Part shown: positions 10,174 through 19,109 of the stretch, piece by piece | Layout: the number at the start of each line of letters is the position of its first letter | Numbering within the stretch: the stretch's first letter is position 1 | Made by a program: the position numbers and the translations under genes | Assembly: GCF_900116135.1 (NCBI RefSeq) | Contig: NZ_FOZX01000003.1 | Coordinates: 62,001 to 126,000, forward strand | DNA length: 64,000 nt | DNA from: Saccharopolyspora flava | GTDB taxonomy: Bacteria > Actinomycetota > Actinomycetes > Mycobacteriales > Pseudonocardiaceae | Direction: 5' to 3' | The notes under the pieces: generated by a model | Seen by the model: the letters and a program-made list of their open reading frames with translations, nothing else | The model's database searches: none | Told to the model about the DNA's origin: nothing

Positions 10174-10181
10174 ATGTTCTA
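10168..10181. promoter_or_regulatory. KstR operator, perfect palindrome (tagAACatGTTcta)
   Basis: Perfect 14-bp palindrome, 30 bp upstream of the thioesterase ATG at 10211 and overlapping its predicted -10. It is one of the two best KstR sites in the window. Confidence 0.85.
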
Positions 10182-10210
10182 GATATTCGGATCAGGAGGG
10201 GAACCACCGG

Positions 10211-10840
10211 ATGACCGACGAGAGACCAGGCACGACCTCGCTGCCGACCGCCGGACCGGTCCCGGTCATCCCGGAGATCCCGGCCGAGACCACGCTGCTG
10301 GCAGGCCGGATCCGCGAACTCGTGGAGGCCAGCGTGTTCACCGACACCGACGGCGCGGACCTGCGCGAAGCCGCCGAGCACGTCGCCGCCGCCACGGCAC
10401 TGCTGCGCGAGCGCACCCGGGACCGGCCGCTGCTGCTCTCGCACGTCGACGGCCACCAGGTCAGCGTGCACAACCCGGTCGAAGGACCCGGCAACCCGCT
10501 CGCGCCGCCGATGGTCGGCGTCGAGATCGACGACTCCGGCACGACCACCTCGACCGCGCTGCTCACCGCCGCTTACGAGGGCCCGCCGGGACGCGTGCAC
10601 GGCGGCTGGGTGGCCTCGCTGCTCGACCACGCCGTGGGCCGCGCGGTCGCGGTCGCCGGGCACCCGGCGATGACGGTGTCGCTGACGGTGGACTACCGCC
10701 GCGGCACCCCGCACGGCGTGCCGCTGACCGTGCACGCGCGGTTCACCGGCAAGGAGGGCCGCAAGGTCTTCGCCCGCGGCGAGATCGTCGCCGACGGCGA
10801 GGTCACGGCCGAGGCCACCGCGATCCTGGTGACCTACTGA
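10211..10840 (+). CDS. Hotdog-fold PaaI-type acyl-CoA thioesterase
   Basis: 209-residue protein whose second half is a PaaI/4HBT hotdog domain. The hotdog helix RVHGGWVASLLDHAVG (about residues 120-135) carries the catalytic acidic residue, and the strand MTVSLTVDYRRGTP follows. The first 100 residues are a helical, less recognisable region. It probably hydrolyses CoA thioesters to free CoA or remove dead-end intermediates. It is first in an operon with kshB (18 bp apart), directly behind a perfect KstR site. The acyl substrate is unknown. Confidence 0.8.
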   Translation: MTDERPGTTSLPTAGPVPVIPEIPAETTLLAGRIRELVEASVFTDTDGADLREAAEHVAAATALLRERTRDRPLLLSHVDGHQVSVHNPVEGPGNPLAPPMVGVEIDDSGTTTSTALLTAAYEGPPGRVHGGWVASLLDHAVGRAVAVAGHPAMTVSLTVDYRRGTPHGVPLTVHARFTGKEGRKVFARGEIVADGEVTAEATAILVTY

Positions 10841-10858
10841 CCAGCGAGGAGAGTTGCG

Positions 10859-11905
10859 ATGCCTGAGTTCCACCGGCTGCGGGTGGCCGAGGTCGTCGAG
10901 GAGACGGCCGACGCCCGCTCAGTGGTCTTCGACGTCGGCACCGACCGCCTGCCCTACCGGCCCGGCCAGTTCCTGACGCTGCGGATCCCCAGCGACCGCT
11001 GCGGTTCGGTGGCGCGCGCGTACTCGCTGTCGAGCTCCCCGGTCACCGACGGGCGGCTGGCCGTCACCGTCAAGCGCACCGCGGAGGGCTACGCCTCGAA
11101 CTGGATCTGCGACAACGTCGCCGCGGGCAGCGAGATCGACGTGCTCGAACCCGCCGGGGTGTTCACCCCGAAGTCGCTGGAGGCCGACCTGCTGCTGTTC
11201 GCGGCGGGCAGCGGCATCACGCCGATCATGTCGATCCTGAAGTCCGCGCTGGCCACCGGTTCCGGGCGCGTCGCGCTCGTCTACGCCAACCGCGACGAGC
11301 GCTCGGTGATCTTCGCCCGCGAGCTCACCGAGCTGGCCGCCGCGCACCCCGGCCGGCTGCTGGTGCTGCACTGGCTGGAGTCGGTGCAGGGGCTGCCGAC
11401 GCAGGAGGCGATGCAGTCGCTGGCCGCGGCGTTCCCGGACCACGACGCGTTCCTGTGCGGGCCGAAGCCGTTCATGGACACCGCCCGGAAAGCCCTGCGC
11501 GAGGCGGGTTTCCCGAAGTCATCGATCCACCTGGAGCGCTTCGCCTCGCTGGCGGGCAACCCGTTCGACACCGCCACCCCGGCCGACGCCGTCACCCCGG
11601 CCGAGTCCGAGGCCGAGGAGGCGCAGCCGGAGGACTCGGTGGTCGAGGTGACCATCGACGGCGAGGCGCACACCTTCACCTGGCCCGCCGACAAGCGGCT
11701 GCTGGACCTGCTCAAGGAGAACGGGATCCAGGCGCCGTCGTCGTGCGCGGAGGGGATCTGCGCGGCCTGCGAGTGCCGGGTCACCGAGGGCGAGGTGACG
11801 ATGGTCAACAACCAGGTGCTGGAGCAGGAGGACCTCGACGAGGGCTACCGCCTGGCCTGCCAGTCGCTGCCCAAGACGCCCAAGGTCAAGGTCGACTACG
11901 ACTGA
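10859..11905 (+). CDS. kshB: 3-ketosteroid 9-alpha-hydroxylase reductase KshB
   Basis: 348-residue ferredoxin-NAD reductase. The FAD domain (1-100) has RAYSLSS, the NAD domain (105-230) has AAGSGITPIMS and FLCGPKPFM, and after a linker (235-260) there is a C-terminal plant-type [2Fe-2S] domain with Cys296, Cys301, Cys304 and Cys334. KshB passes electrons from NADH to the Rieske oxygenase KshA, which 9-alpha-hydroxylates androstadienedione so that ring B opens. Domain order and context beside kstD support KshB (Mtb Rv3571-like) over other Hmp-type reductases. kshA itself is not in this window, so the two components are unlinked here. Confidence 0.92.
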   Translation: MPEFHRLRVAEVVEETADARSVVFDVGTDRLPYRPGQFLTLRIPSDRCGSVARAYSLSSSPVTDGRLAVTVKRTAEGYASNWICDNVAAGSEIDVLEPAGVFTPKSLEADLLLFAAGSGITPIMSILKSALATGSGRVALVYANRDERSVIFARELTELAAAHPGRLLVLHWLESVQGLPTQEAMQSLAAAFPDHDAFLCGPKPFMDTARKALREAGFPKSSIHLERFASLAGNPFDTATPADAVTPAESEAEEAQPEDSVVEVTIDGEAHTFTWPADKRLLDLLKENGIQAPSSCAEGICAACECRVTEGEVTMVNNQVLEQEDLDEGYRLACQSLPKTPKVKVDYD

Positions 11906-11910
11906 TCACG

Positions 11911-11924
11911 TGGAACGCGTTCTC
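11911..11924. promoter_or_regulatory. KstR-type operator (tggAACgcGTTctc)
   Basis: AACnnGTT-core site just after the kshB stop and 85 bp before kstD. Confidence 0.7.
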
Positions 11925-11966
11925 CACGCGAATGACGCTGGGACGTAGCGCTGAACCCGGCAGAAC

Positions 11967-11980
11967 TATAACCTGTTTCA
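11967..11980. promoter_or_regulatory. KstR-type operator (tatAACctGTTtca)
   Basis: Second site upstream of kstD, 28 bp before its ATG and 56 bp (start to start) from the first. TATAAC may double as the -10 of the kstD promoter. Confidence 0.7.
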
Positions 11981-12008
11981 GTATCGTAAGGGTCACCTGG
12001 AGGGTGCC

Positions 12009-13682
12009 ATGACAGAAGCGACCTTCGATGTCGTCGTGGTCGGCTCCGGCGCCGCCGGCATGACCGCCGCGCTCACCGCGGCGGACCGGGGGTTGTCGGC
12101 GCTGGTCGTGGAGAAGGACCGCTACTTCGGCGGCTCCACCGCCCGCTCCGGCGGCGCCGTCTGGGCCCCGCACAACGAGGTGCTGCAACGCGCGAAGGCC
12201 GGCGACACCCCGGAGAAGGCCGCGACGTACCTCCGGCACCTCATCGGCGACGAGATCGCCGCCGACCGCCGCGAGGCGCTGCTGTCGCACGGCCCCGAGA
12301 TGGTCTCACTGGTGCTGCGCCGCACCCCGATGAAGCTCAAGTGGATCCCCGGCTACTCCGACTACTACCCGGAGACCCCCGGTGGCACGCCGATGGGCCG
12401 CTCGCTGGAACCGAAGCCGTTCAACGGCAAGCTGCTCGGCGACGAGCTGGCCAACCTGCAACCGCCGTACCTGCCCGCACCGGCCGGGATCACGGTCACC
12501 GCCGCCGAGTACAAGTGGATGAACCTCATCGCCCGCCACCCGCGCGGCGTGTTCACCTCGGCGAAGGTCGGCCTGCGGCGGGTGGTCTCGCTGGCCACCA
12601 AGCGCCCGCTGCTGGCGCTGGGCCAGGCGCTGGCCGCCGGACTGCGCACGGGCCTGCTGCGCGCCGACGTACCGGTGTGGCTCAACAGCCCGCTGACCGA
12701 GCTGCACGTCGAGGACGGCGCGGTCACCGGCGTGCGGGTGCGGCGCGGCGACGAGGACGTGCTGGTCCGCGCCCGGCACGGGGTGATCATGGCCGCGGGC
12801 GGGTTCGAGAAGAACGAGCGGATGCGCAAGCAGTTCCAGCGCGAACCGATCGGCACCGAGTGGACCGTGGGCGCCGAGTCCAACACCGGCGACGGCATCG
12901 AAGCCGGTCAGCGCGTCGGCGCGGACGTGGACCTGATGGACGACGCGTGGTGGGGGCCGTCGATCCCGCTGCCCCGGGGCCCGTACTTCTGCCTGTCCGA
13001 GCGCAACCTGCCGGGCTCGATCATCGTCAACGCCGCGGGCGAGCGCTACGTCAACGAGGCCACGCCCTACGTCGACGCGGTGCACGCGATGTACCGCGGG
13101 CACGAGACCGGCGTCTCGCACATCCCGTCGTGGCTGATCGCCGACCAGCGCTACCGCAACAACTACACCTTCGCCGGATTACCGCCCCGGCAGCGCTTCC
13201 CCGGAAGCTGGTACAAGGCCGGGATCGTGCACTCGGCAGGCACTCTCGAGGAGCTGGCCGCCAAGATCGGGGTTCCGGCCGAGGCGCTGCGGGCGACGGT
13301 GCAGCGGTTCAACGGCTTCGCCGAGCGGGGCACCGACGAGGACTTCGGGCGCGGCGACAGCGCCTACGACCGCTACTACGGCGATCCGAAGCTGCCGAAC
13401 CCGAGCCTGGCCGCGCTGGAGGTCGCGCCGTTCCACGCGGTGCAGATCGTGCCCGGCGACCTGGGCACCAAGGGCGGGTTGCGCACCGACGCGCAGGCGC
13501 GGGTGCTGCGCGAGGACGGCTCGGTGGTGCCGGGGCTGTACGCGGCGGGCAACGCGAGCGCGGCGGTGATGGGGTCCACCTACGCCGGGGCCGGGGCGAC
13601 GATCGGGCCCGCGATGACCTTCGGGTACGTGGCCGCGCTGGACATCGCCGCGCGGGCAACGGGCAGCTTTTCCTCGAATTGA
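12009..13682 (+). CDS. kstD: 3-ketosteroid delta-1-dehydrogenase KstD
   Basis: 557-residue FAD flavoprotein that desaturates C1-C2 of 3-ketosteroids, giving androstadienedione-type products. The FAD motif [15 protein letters not shown] is at residues 10-24, RSGGAVW near 46, and a second FAD-contact region [13 protein letters not shown] at 510-522. Residues matching the known catalytic set are visible: a tyrosine cluster at 116-120, Tyr354 in ATPYVDAV, and Tyr525 with Gly529 in the YAGAG motif. Length is slightly above the usual 510-565. A GGAGG site precedes ATG 12009. Flanking KstR sites and the downstream echA19 support sterol induction. Confidence 0.95.
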   Translation: MTEATFDVVVVGSGAAGMTAALTAADRGLSALVVEKDRYFGGSTARSGGAVWAPHNEVLQRAKAGDTPEKAATYLRHLIGDEIAADRREALLSHGPEMVSLVLRRTPMKLKWIPGYSDYYPETPGGTPMGRSLEPKPFNGKLLGDELANLQPPYLPAPAGITVTAAEYKWMNLIARHPRGVFTSAKVGLRRVVSLATKRPLLALGQALAAGLRTGLLRADVPVWLNSPLTELHVEDGAVTGVRVRRGDEDVLVRARHGVIMAAGGFEKNERMRKQFQREPIGTEWTVGAESNTGDGIEAGQRVGADVDLMDDAWWGPSIPLPRGPYFCLSERNLPGSIIVNAAGERYVNEATPYVDAVHAMYRGHETGVSHIPSWLIADQRYRNNYTFAGLPPRQRFPGSWYKAGIVHSAGTLEELAAKIGVPAEALRATVQRFNGFAERGTDEDFGRGDSAYDRYYGDPKLPNPSLAALEVAPFHAVQIVPGDLGTKGGLRTDAQARVLREDGSVVPGLYAAGNASAAVMGSTYAGAGATIGPAMTFGYVAALDIAARATGSFSSN

Positions 13683-13730
13683 CCGGACATTTCATACATT
13701 GATCATGGACAGTTCTGGCAAAAACTGTCC
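13683..13730. repeat. Interspersed repeat family A, partial copy 2
   Basis: About 48 bp carrying the loop (ACATTTC..ACATTGATCATGG) and right arm (ACAGTT.TGG..AAAACTGTCC) of family A, with the left arm missing. It sits directly after the kstD stop and before echA19, both on the plus strand. Compare 5695-5762, 17611-17679 and 22771-22838. Without the left arm the long hairpin cannot form, though a short ACAGTT/AACTGT stem can. Confidence 0.7.
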
Positions 13731-13746
13731 GCAGGCAGGAGGCGCA

Positions 13747-14553
13747 ATGACCGCGACCACGGACACCGAGCAACCGCACTGCCTCGTCGAGCAGCGCGGC
13801 GGCGTGCTGGTGGTGACCATGAACCGCCCGGAGGCCAAGAACGCGCTCTCCGGCGAGATGATCAAGATCATGATCGAGGCCTGGGACCGCGTCGACAACG
13901 ACCCCGACATCCGGGCCTGCGTGCTCACCGGTGCGGGCGGGGCGTTCTGCGCGGGCGCCGACCTCAAGAGCATGAGCAACAACCACCCCGGCGACCAGCA
14001 CGCCCAGGGCTCGTTCAACCCCGCCAAGATCGAGGGCCTGCTCAAGGGCCGCCGGCTCACCAAGCCGCTGATCGCCGCGGTCGAGGGACCCGCGATCGCG
14101 GGAGGCACCGAGATCCTGCAGGCCACCGACATCCGGGTGGCCGGGGAGAGCGCGCGCTTCGGCGTCTCCGAACCCCGCTGGGGCCTGTTCCCGCTCGGCG
14201 GCTCGGCGGTGCGGCTCACCCGCCAGATCCCCTACACCGTGGCCGCCGACCTGCTGCTCACCGGACGGCACATCAAGGCGCCGGAGGCCAAGGAGCTCGG
14301 GCTGATCGGTCACGTCGTGCCGGACGGAACGGCCCTGGACAAGGCCCTGGAGCTGGGCGAGATGATCGCCGCGAACGGCCCGCTGGCCGTGCAGGCGATC
14401 CTGCGCACCATCCGCGAGACCGAGGCCGTCCCGGAGGAGGAGGCCTTCGCCATCGAGGCCGAGCACGGCATCGGGGTCTTCATGAGCCAGGACGCCAAGG
14501 AGGGCCCGAAGGCCTTCGCGGAGAAGCGCAAGCCGAACTTCCAGGGCAAGTGA
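13747..14553 (+). CDS. echA19: Steroid enoyl-CoA hydratase EchA19
   Basis: 268-residue crotonase. Oxyanion-hole segments are [10 protein letters not shown] (about 74-83) and PAIAGGTEI (about 117-125); the latter runs into a long stretch, [21 protein letters not shown], shared with Mtb EchA19 (Rv3516). EchA19 hydrates side-chain enoyl-CoA steroid intermediates in cholesterol beta-oxidation. Start ATG 13747 is chosen for the AGGAGG at 13737-13742; the frame is open further upstream into the repeat, but that part looks non-coding. It sits between kstD and the unknown gene that precedes fadD19. Confidence 0.9.
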   Translation: MTATTDTEQPHCLVEQRGGVLVVTMNRPEAKNALSGEMIKIMIEAWDRVDNDPDIRACVLTGAGGAFCAGADLKSMSNNHPGDQHAQGSFNPAKIEGLLKGRRLTKPLIAAVEGPAIAGGTEILQATDIRVAGESARFGVSEPRWGLFPLGGSAVRLTRQIPYTVAADLLLTGRHIKAPEAKELGLIGHVVPDGTALDKALELGEMIAANGPLAVQAILRTIRETEAVPEEEAFAIEAEHGIGVFMSQDAKEGPKAFAEKRKPNFQGK

Positions 14554-14665
14554 CCCCCGAGGGGGCGTCCCCGGGCGGGGCGTCCCCTGATCGGTCCAGC
14601 AGCACCGGGACCGGGCCACGGTCGTTGCAGTGTCGAACGTCCCCGCAATGTCGCGAGGTGCACGG

Positions 14666-15901
14666 ATGCAGAGCCGCCACGCCACCCCGAGCCGCTACGC
14701 AACGCTGTCCCGGTCCCGGCTGGCCGTCCTGCTGCCGGAGTTGCTGCTGGCGGGCCAGCTGATCGACCGGTCGGCGATGGCCTGGTGCATCTCGGCGTTC
14801 GGCCGCGAGGAGATGACCCGGATCGCCATCGAGGAGTGGATGGCGGCCAGCCCGATCTACACCCGCCGGATGCAGGACGCGCTGGACTACCGCGGCGACG
14901 ACGTGGTGACGATCTTCAAGGGCCTGCAGCTCGACATCGGGGCTCCCCCGCAGTTCATGGACTTCCGCTACACCGTGCACGACCCGTGGTCCGGCGAGTT
15001 CCACCTCGACCACTGCGGCGCGCTGATGGACGTCGAGCCGATGGGCGAGCGCTACGTGCGCGCGATGTGCCACGACATCGAGGACCCGACCTTCGACGCC
15101 ACCGCCGTCGCCACGAACCCGAAAGCGCAGGTCCGGCCGGTGCACCGGCCGCCGCGGGTTCCCGCCGACCGGCGACCGCACTGCGCGTGGACGGTGCGCA
15201 TCGACGACGCGCACCCACCGGTCTCCCCCAGCGCCGACTGCGTGGCGCTGCGCGAGTCCCGGGCGGCGACCCTGCCGCTGCCGCCGATCGACCCGGCCGA
15301 GCCCGGGCGCGGGGACTACACGGGGCCGCTGCTGAGCGATCTGGACTTCGCCGAGTTCAGCCACTCGGCCCTGGTGCGCATCGCCGACGAGGTGTGCCTG
15401 CAGATGCACCTGCTCAACCTGGGTTTCGTGCGCGCGGTGTCGCGGCGGACCGGTGATCCGCGGGAGATCTGCACCAAGCAGCTGGTGGGCATCGCCGGGG
15501 TCGCCGCCGAACGCCTGCACGCGGCGCTGGGCCTGCCGGGCGGTGTCGAGGGGGCGTTGCGGACGCTGGAGCTGCACCCGCTGCTCAACCCCGCCGAATA
15601 CGTGCGCGCGTCCCGCGAGGACGGCGCGATCACCGTGCGGCCGGGCCCGGCGCACGACGACGGGGCGTGGATCTCGTTGTGCGGGCCCGATTCCACCGCC
15701 GCGCTGCAAGCCGTGGTGCGGGCGGTCGATCCGCGGCTCGACGTCGTCGTCGAGGGCTCGCCCGATTCCTGGACGGCGCGGGTGCTCACCCGCGAGGACC
15801 CGGCACCGGAGTTCGACGAGGTGGCCGTGACCCGCATCAGCACCGGCGCGAGCTTCCGGTTCCAGCCGCGGAAGTCCCTGCCCATCACGCCAGTTCGGTG
15901 A
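14666..15901 (+). CDS. Unknown protein between echA19 and fadD19
   Basis: About 411 residues, soluble, with no recognised domain. The first half holds a conserved-looking stretch (SAMAWCISAFGREEM, IAIEEWMAASPIYTRR, then FHLDHCGALMDVEP around residues 110-125, with His/Asp/Cys that could bind metal). A Pro/Arg-rich linker and a second compact half (ALVRIADEVCLQMH onward) follow. ATG 14666 is preceded by GAGG 9-12 bp upstream; GTG 14630 is an alternative. It is 11 bp from fadD19, so it is probably co-transcribed. By order it may correspond to the uncharacterised Mtb Rv3517 next to echA19, from memory and unverified. Confidence 0.65.
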   Translation: MQSRHATPSRYATLSRSRLAVLLPELLLAGQLIDRSAMAWCISAFGREEMTRIAIEEWMAASPIYTRRMQDALDYRGDDVVTIFKGLQLDIGAPPQFMDFRYTVHDPWSGEFHLDHCGALMDVEPMGERYVRAMCHDIEDPTFDATAVATNPKAQVRPVHRPPRVPADRRPHCAWTVRIDDAHPPVSPSADCVALRESRAATLPLPPIDPAEPGRGDYTGPLLSDLDFAEFSHSALVRIADEVCLQMHLLNLGFVRAVSRRTGDPREICTKQLVGIAGVAAERLHAALGLPGGVEGALRTLELHPLLNPAEYVRASREDGAITVRPGPAHDDGAWISLCGPDSTAALQAVVRAVDPRLDVVVEGSPDSWTARVLTREDPAPEFDEVAVTRISTGASFRFQPRKSLPITPVR

Positions 15902-15912
15902 GGAGCTGCACG

Positions 15913-17562
15913 ATGACCGGCACGAGCTTCACCCTGTCCGAGGTCTTCCAGACGGTCGCCGAGGCCGTGCCCGACCAGGAGGTGCTGGTCTGGGGCGAGC
16001 GGCGGTTCAGCTACGCCGAGCTCAACGCGCGCATCGACGGCGTCGCGCGCTACCTGGCCGCGCAGGGCTTCGGCTGCCACACGCCGCGCGAGCGGCTGGC
16101 CGGGCATGAGTCCGGGCAGCACCACGTCGGGCTCTACCTGCACAACGGCAACGAGTACCTGGAGGCGCTGGTCGGCGCGGTGCGCGCCCGCGCGGTGCCG
16201 TTCAACGTCAACTACCGCTACGTCGCCGAGGAGCTGCTGTACCTGTTCCGCGACGCCGGCGCCGAGGCGCTGGTGTTCCACTCCGCGTTCGCGCCGCAGG
16301 TCGCCGAGATCCGGGATCGGTTGCCCGGGCTGCGGCTGCTGATCCAGGTCGACGACGACAGCGGGAACCCGCTGCTGCCGGGCGCGGTCGCCTACGAGTC
16401 CATCGTGGACACTCCCGGCGAGCTGCCCGAGCCGAGCGGGGACGACCTCTACCTGCTCTACACCGGTGGGACGACGGGGATGCCCAAGGGCGTGATGTGG
16501 CGGCAGCACGACGCCTACGTCAGCGCGATGGGCGGCACCCCGTTCGGCAGCACCGAGCCCTACCGGTCCTACTCCCAGATCGCCGAGGCCGCGGTGGCCG
16601 GGGGCGGCGTGATGCGGCTGATCATGACCGCGCCGTTCATGCACGGCGCCGCGCAGTGGTCCACCTTCCACATGATCACCCAGGGCGGCGCGATCGTGCT
16701 GCCCACCGACCCGACGCGGCTGGACTGGCCGGACGTCCTGCGCACCGCCGAGCGCGAGCGGGTGGTGAGCGTGCCGGTGGTCGGCGACGCGATGGCGCGC
16801 CCGCTGGTGGCCGAGCTGGAGCGCGGCGACTACGACCTCTCCGGTGTGTTCGCGGTGCAGAACGGCGGCGCGCCGCTGACGCCGGCCGTGCGCGCCCGGT
16901 TGCAGGAGCGGCTGCCGAACGTGCTGGTCGTCGACACCGTCGGCTCGTCGGAGACCGGCATCCAGATGAGTCAGGTCGCCGACGGCAACGGCGCGGAGAC
17001 GGGCGTTTTCACCCCCGACGGCGACACCACCGTCCTCGACGACGAGCTCACCCGCGAGCTCTCCCCCGGCGAGGGCCAGGGGTGGCTGGCCCGGCACCGG
17101 CTGCTGCCGCTGGGCTACCTCGGCGACGCCGACAAGACCGCCCGCACGTTCCCGGTCGTCGACGGCAGGCGCTACAGCGTTCCCGGCGACCGCGCGATCC
17201 GGCTGGACGACGGGCGGATCCAGCTGCTCGGCAGGCAGAGCATCACCGTCAACTCCGGCGGCGAGAAGATCTTCGTCGAGGAGGTCGAACGCGCCCTCGC
17301 CGCCCACCCGGCCATCGCCGACGTCATCGTCACCGGCCGCCCCTCCGACCGCTGGGGCAGCGAAGTGGTGGCCATCGTGGAACTCCTGGAGGGCCAAGAG
17401 GTCTCGGACGAAGCCCTCCTCACCGAAGCGGCCCACCACATAGCCCGCTACAAGCTCCCCAAAGCCGTCATCCGGGTCCCCCAGATCCAGCGCTCCCCCA
17501 GCGGCAAAGCCGACTACCGCTGGGCCAAGACCCAAGCCGAGAAGTCCGCGATCGAGGCCTGA
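15913..17562 (+). CDS. fadD19: Steroid-C24 acyl-CoA synthetase FadD19
   Basis: 549-residue adenylate-forming CoA ligase. The phosphate-binding loop YTGGTTGMPKGVMW is near residues 180-195, the SSETG motif near 345, the ILGRQS-like hinge (LLGRQSITVNSGGEK) near 440, and the C-terminal catalytic lysine at about residue 532 (SPSGKADYRW). FadD19 activates C24/C26 steroid side-chain carboxylates and is needed in rhodococci for C24-branched sterols. Length matches Mtb FadD19 (Rv3515c). A GGAG site precedes ATG 15913. Together with echA19, ltp3 and ltp4 in this window it suggests phytosterol side-chain use. Confidence 0.88.
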   Translation: MTGTSFTLSEVFQTVAEAVPDQEVLVWGERRFSYAELNARIDGVARYLAAQGFGCHTPRERLAGHESGQHHVGLYLHNGNEYLEALVGAVRARAVPFNVNYRYVAEELLYLFRDAGAEALVFHSAFAPQVAEIRDRLPGLRLLIQVDDDSGNPLLPGAVAYESIVDTPGELPEPSGDDLYLLYTGGTTGMPKGVMWRQHDAYVSAMGGTPFGSTEPYRSYSQIAEAAVAGGGVMRLIMTAPFMHGAAQWSTFHMITQGGAIVLPTDPTRLDWPDVLRTAERERVVSVPVVGDAMARPLVAELERGDYDLSGVFAVQNGGAPLTPAVRARLQERLPNVLVVDTVGSSETGIQMSQVADGNGAETGVFTPDGDTTVLDDELTRELSPGEGQGWLARHRLLPLGYLGDADKTARTFPVVDGRRYSVPGDRAIRLDDGRIQLLGRQSITVNSGGEKIFVEEVERALAAHPAIADVIVTGRPSDRWGSEVVAIVELLEGQEVSDEALLTEAAHHIARYKLPKAVIRVPQIQRSPSGKADYRWAKTQAEKSAIEA

Positions 17563-17610
17563 CCCCACCCCGGGGAGGCGGCGTCGCGTTGCCGACGTCC
17601 GTTGCCAGGG

Positions 17611-17679
17611 GACAGTTTTAGCCATAATCACCCATGATCAATGTCCCTTTTGTCCAGTCAATTATGGCTAAAACTGTCC
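17611..17679. repeat. Interspersed palindromic repeat, family A copy 3 (inverted orientation)
   Basis: Perfect 18-bp inverted repeat, arms 17611-17628 and 17661-17678, with the same AGTTTTAGCCATAA core as copy 1. The loop carries the reverse complement of copy 1's loop (CATGATCAATGTCC), so this copy is inserted in the opposite orientation. It lies in the convergent gap between fadD19 (stop 17562) and the flavoprotein gene (stop 17783). Confidence 0.8.
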
Positions 17680-17737
17680 TTTGGTGAGGAACACCGCCAC
17701 CACGACGCCACCCCCGGGAGGTGCCGGACGTGAGAAA

Positions 17738-17767
17738 CCCTCCCGGCCGGGGTGCGGGCCGGGAGGG
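17738..17767. terminator. Hairpin terminator between convergent genes
   Basis: Perfect 11-bp G+C-rich stem (17738-17748 with 17757-17767) and an 8-nt loop, 16 bp beyond the leftward gene's stop at 17783. Confidence 0.6.
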
Positions 17768-17782
17768 CGTCGGAGGTGAATC

Positions 17783-18886
17783 TCAGCGGAGCTTGTCCAG
17801 GCGGGCGAAGGTCTCCTCCACCTCCCGCAGCAGGTCGTCGAAGACCTCGGCCACCGGGCGGATCTCATTCATGCGGCCGACGATCTGGCCCACCGGCATC
17901 GACACCGCCTGCGGGTCGTTGGCCCTCATCATCCGCTGGTGGGCGTCGGCGACCAGGATGTTCTGCAGCGGCATCGGCAGCGGATCCGGGGCGTCCGGGG
18001 CGGCCCAGGCCTCGGTCCACTTGGTCTTGAGCAGCCGCGCCGGTTTGCCCGTGTAGATGCGGGAGCGGACCGTGTCGCTGGAGTTCGCCGCCAGCAGCGC
18101 CTCCTGGGTGACCGAGTCGCCCATCGTCATCCCGTACTCGGCCGTGGTCAGCCAGTACGAACCCATCCACGCGCCCGACGCGCCGAGCGCGAGAGCCGCG
18201 GCGACCTGCCTGCCGGTCCCGATACCGCCCGCGGCCAGCACCGGGGCGCGACCGGCGAGGGCGTCGACGATCTCCGGCACCAGCACCATCGTGGCGATCT
18301 CGCCGGTGTGCCCGCCGGCCTCGTGACCCTGGGCGACGACGATGTCCACCCCGTTGTCCACGTGCCGCTTGGCGTGCTCGGCCTTGCCGGCCAGCGCCGC
18401 CACCAGCACGTCGTGCGAGTGGGCCTGCTCGATGATGTCCACCGGCGGCGAGCCCAGCGCGTTGGCGATCAGCGCGATCGGGTGCCGCAGCGCCACGTCG
18501 ACGTGCGAGCGGGCCACCGAGTGCAGCCAGCCCAGCACACCGCCGCGCTCCTGCTCGTCCTCGGGCAGCTCCGGGACGCCGAGCTCGGCGAGGGTCCGCT
18601 CGACGAACGCGCGGTGCTCGGCCGGGATCAGCGAGTCCAGGTCGACCTGGGTGCCCTCGGTGGGGATCTTGGCGGGCATCACGACGTCGACGCCGTAGGG
18701 CTTGCCGTCGGTGTTGGCGTCCATCCAGTCCAGCACCCGGTCGAGCTCGTCCGGGTCGTTGAACCGCACGCACCCCAGCACGCCCAGCCCACCGGCCTTG
18801 CTGACCGCGGCGGCGACGTGCTCGGACGGCGTGAACGCGACGATCGGGTGCTCGATCCCGAGCGTGTCGCACAGCGAAGTTCGCAT
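17783..18886 (-). CDS. Nitronate monooxygenase/2-nitropropane dioxygenase family flavoprotein (Rv1533-like)
   Basis: 367-residue FMN-dependent TIM-barrel protein. It begins with LCDTLGIEHPIVAF and has VSKAGGLGVLG, KPYGVDVVMP, VVAQGHEAGGHTG (FMN-phosphate region with the family His), PVLAAGGIGTGRQ and GSYWLTT. As remembered it resembles Mtb Rv1533 more than Rv3553. The family oxidises nitronates or reduces/desaturates enoyl-type substrates; in sterol clusters such proteins act as flavin dehydrogenases. ATG 18886 has an AGAGGAA site; the frame stays open upstream but without a ribosome site. Substrate unknown. Confidence 0.8.
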   Translation of the reverse strand: MRTSLCDTLGIEHPIVAFTPSEHVAAAVSKAGGLGVLGCVRFNDPDELDRVLDWMDANTDGKPYGVDVVMPAKIPTEGTQVDLDSLIPAEHRAFVERTLAELGVPELPEDEQERGGVLGWLHSVARSHVDVALRHPIALIANALGSPPVDIIEQAHSHDVLVAALAGKAEHAKRHVDNGVDIVVAQGHEAGGHTGEIATMVLVPEIVDALAGRAPVLAAGGIGTGRQVAAALALGASGAWMGSYWLTTAEYGMTMGDSVTQEALLAANSSDTVRSRIYTGKPARLLKTKWTEAWAAPDAPDPLPMPLQNILVADAHQRMMRANDPQAVSMPVGQIVGRMNEIRPVAEVFDDLLREVEETFARLDKLR

Positions 18887-19109
18887 CGTGTTCCTCTCAA
18901 AACCCTGTTTCGTGCTCGTTCTGCGTAGCGGTGCGGGTAGCGGAACCTGAGGCGCCGCCTGGGTCCGGGCGCCACTCCTGATGTATGCCAATACACGGCG
19001 TCGCGGCGTCCTCCCCAGACGGCGCCTCAGAACCCGCGGCGGTGCCAGGTGCTGACGTGGTGAAAGAGAAAGCGGCTCCGCCGCTTGCGCACAGCGCCTT
19101 AAAGACGCA
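18887..19109. other. Intergenic region with inverted repeats
   Basis: 223 bp between the stop of the acyl-CoA synthetase at 19110 and the ATG at 18886, both leftward genes. It holds a 10-bp inverted repeat (TGAGGCGCCG at 18948-18957 with its complement at 19020-19029) that could close a 62-nt loop, and a degenerate KstR-like core (18899-18912, ACCnnGTT). No gene is supported. Confidence 0.5.
19061..19086 (-). terminator. Rho-independent-like terminator after the FadD-type synthetase gene
   Basis: On the minus strand a 6-bp stem (AAGCGG/CCGCTT, 19070-19086) is followed by TCTCTTTC, 24 bp beyond the stop at 19110. Confidence 0.55.

Noticed and set aside
15316-17631. Very long open frame (about 770 codons) opposite fadD19 and its upstream gene
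   Set aside because: High-G+C shadow: Arg/Gly/Val-biased composition, no domain, and it fully overlaps a clear CoA ligase on the other strand.
18899-18912. Weak KstR-like site before the flavoprotein gene at 17783-18886
   Set aside because: The left half-core is ACC instead of AAC; too degenerate to list as an operator without binding data.
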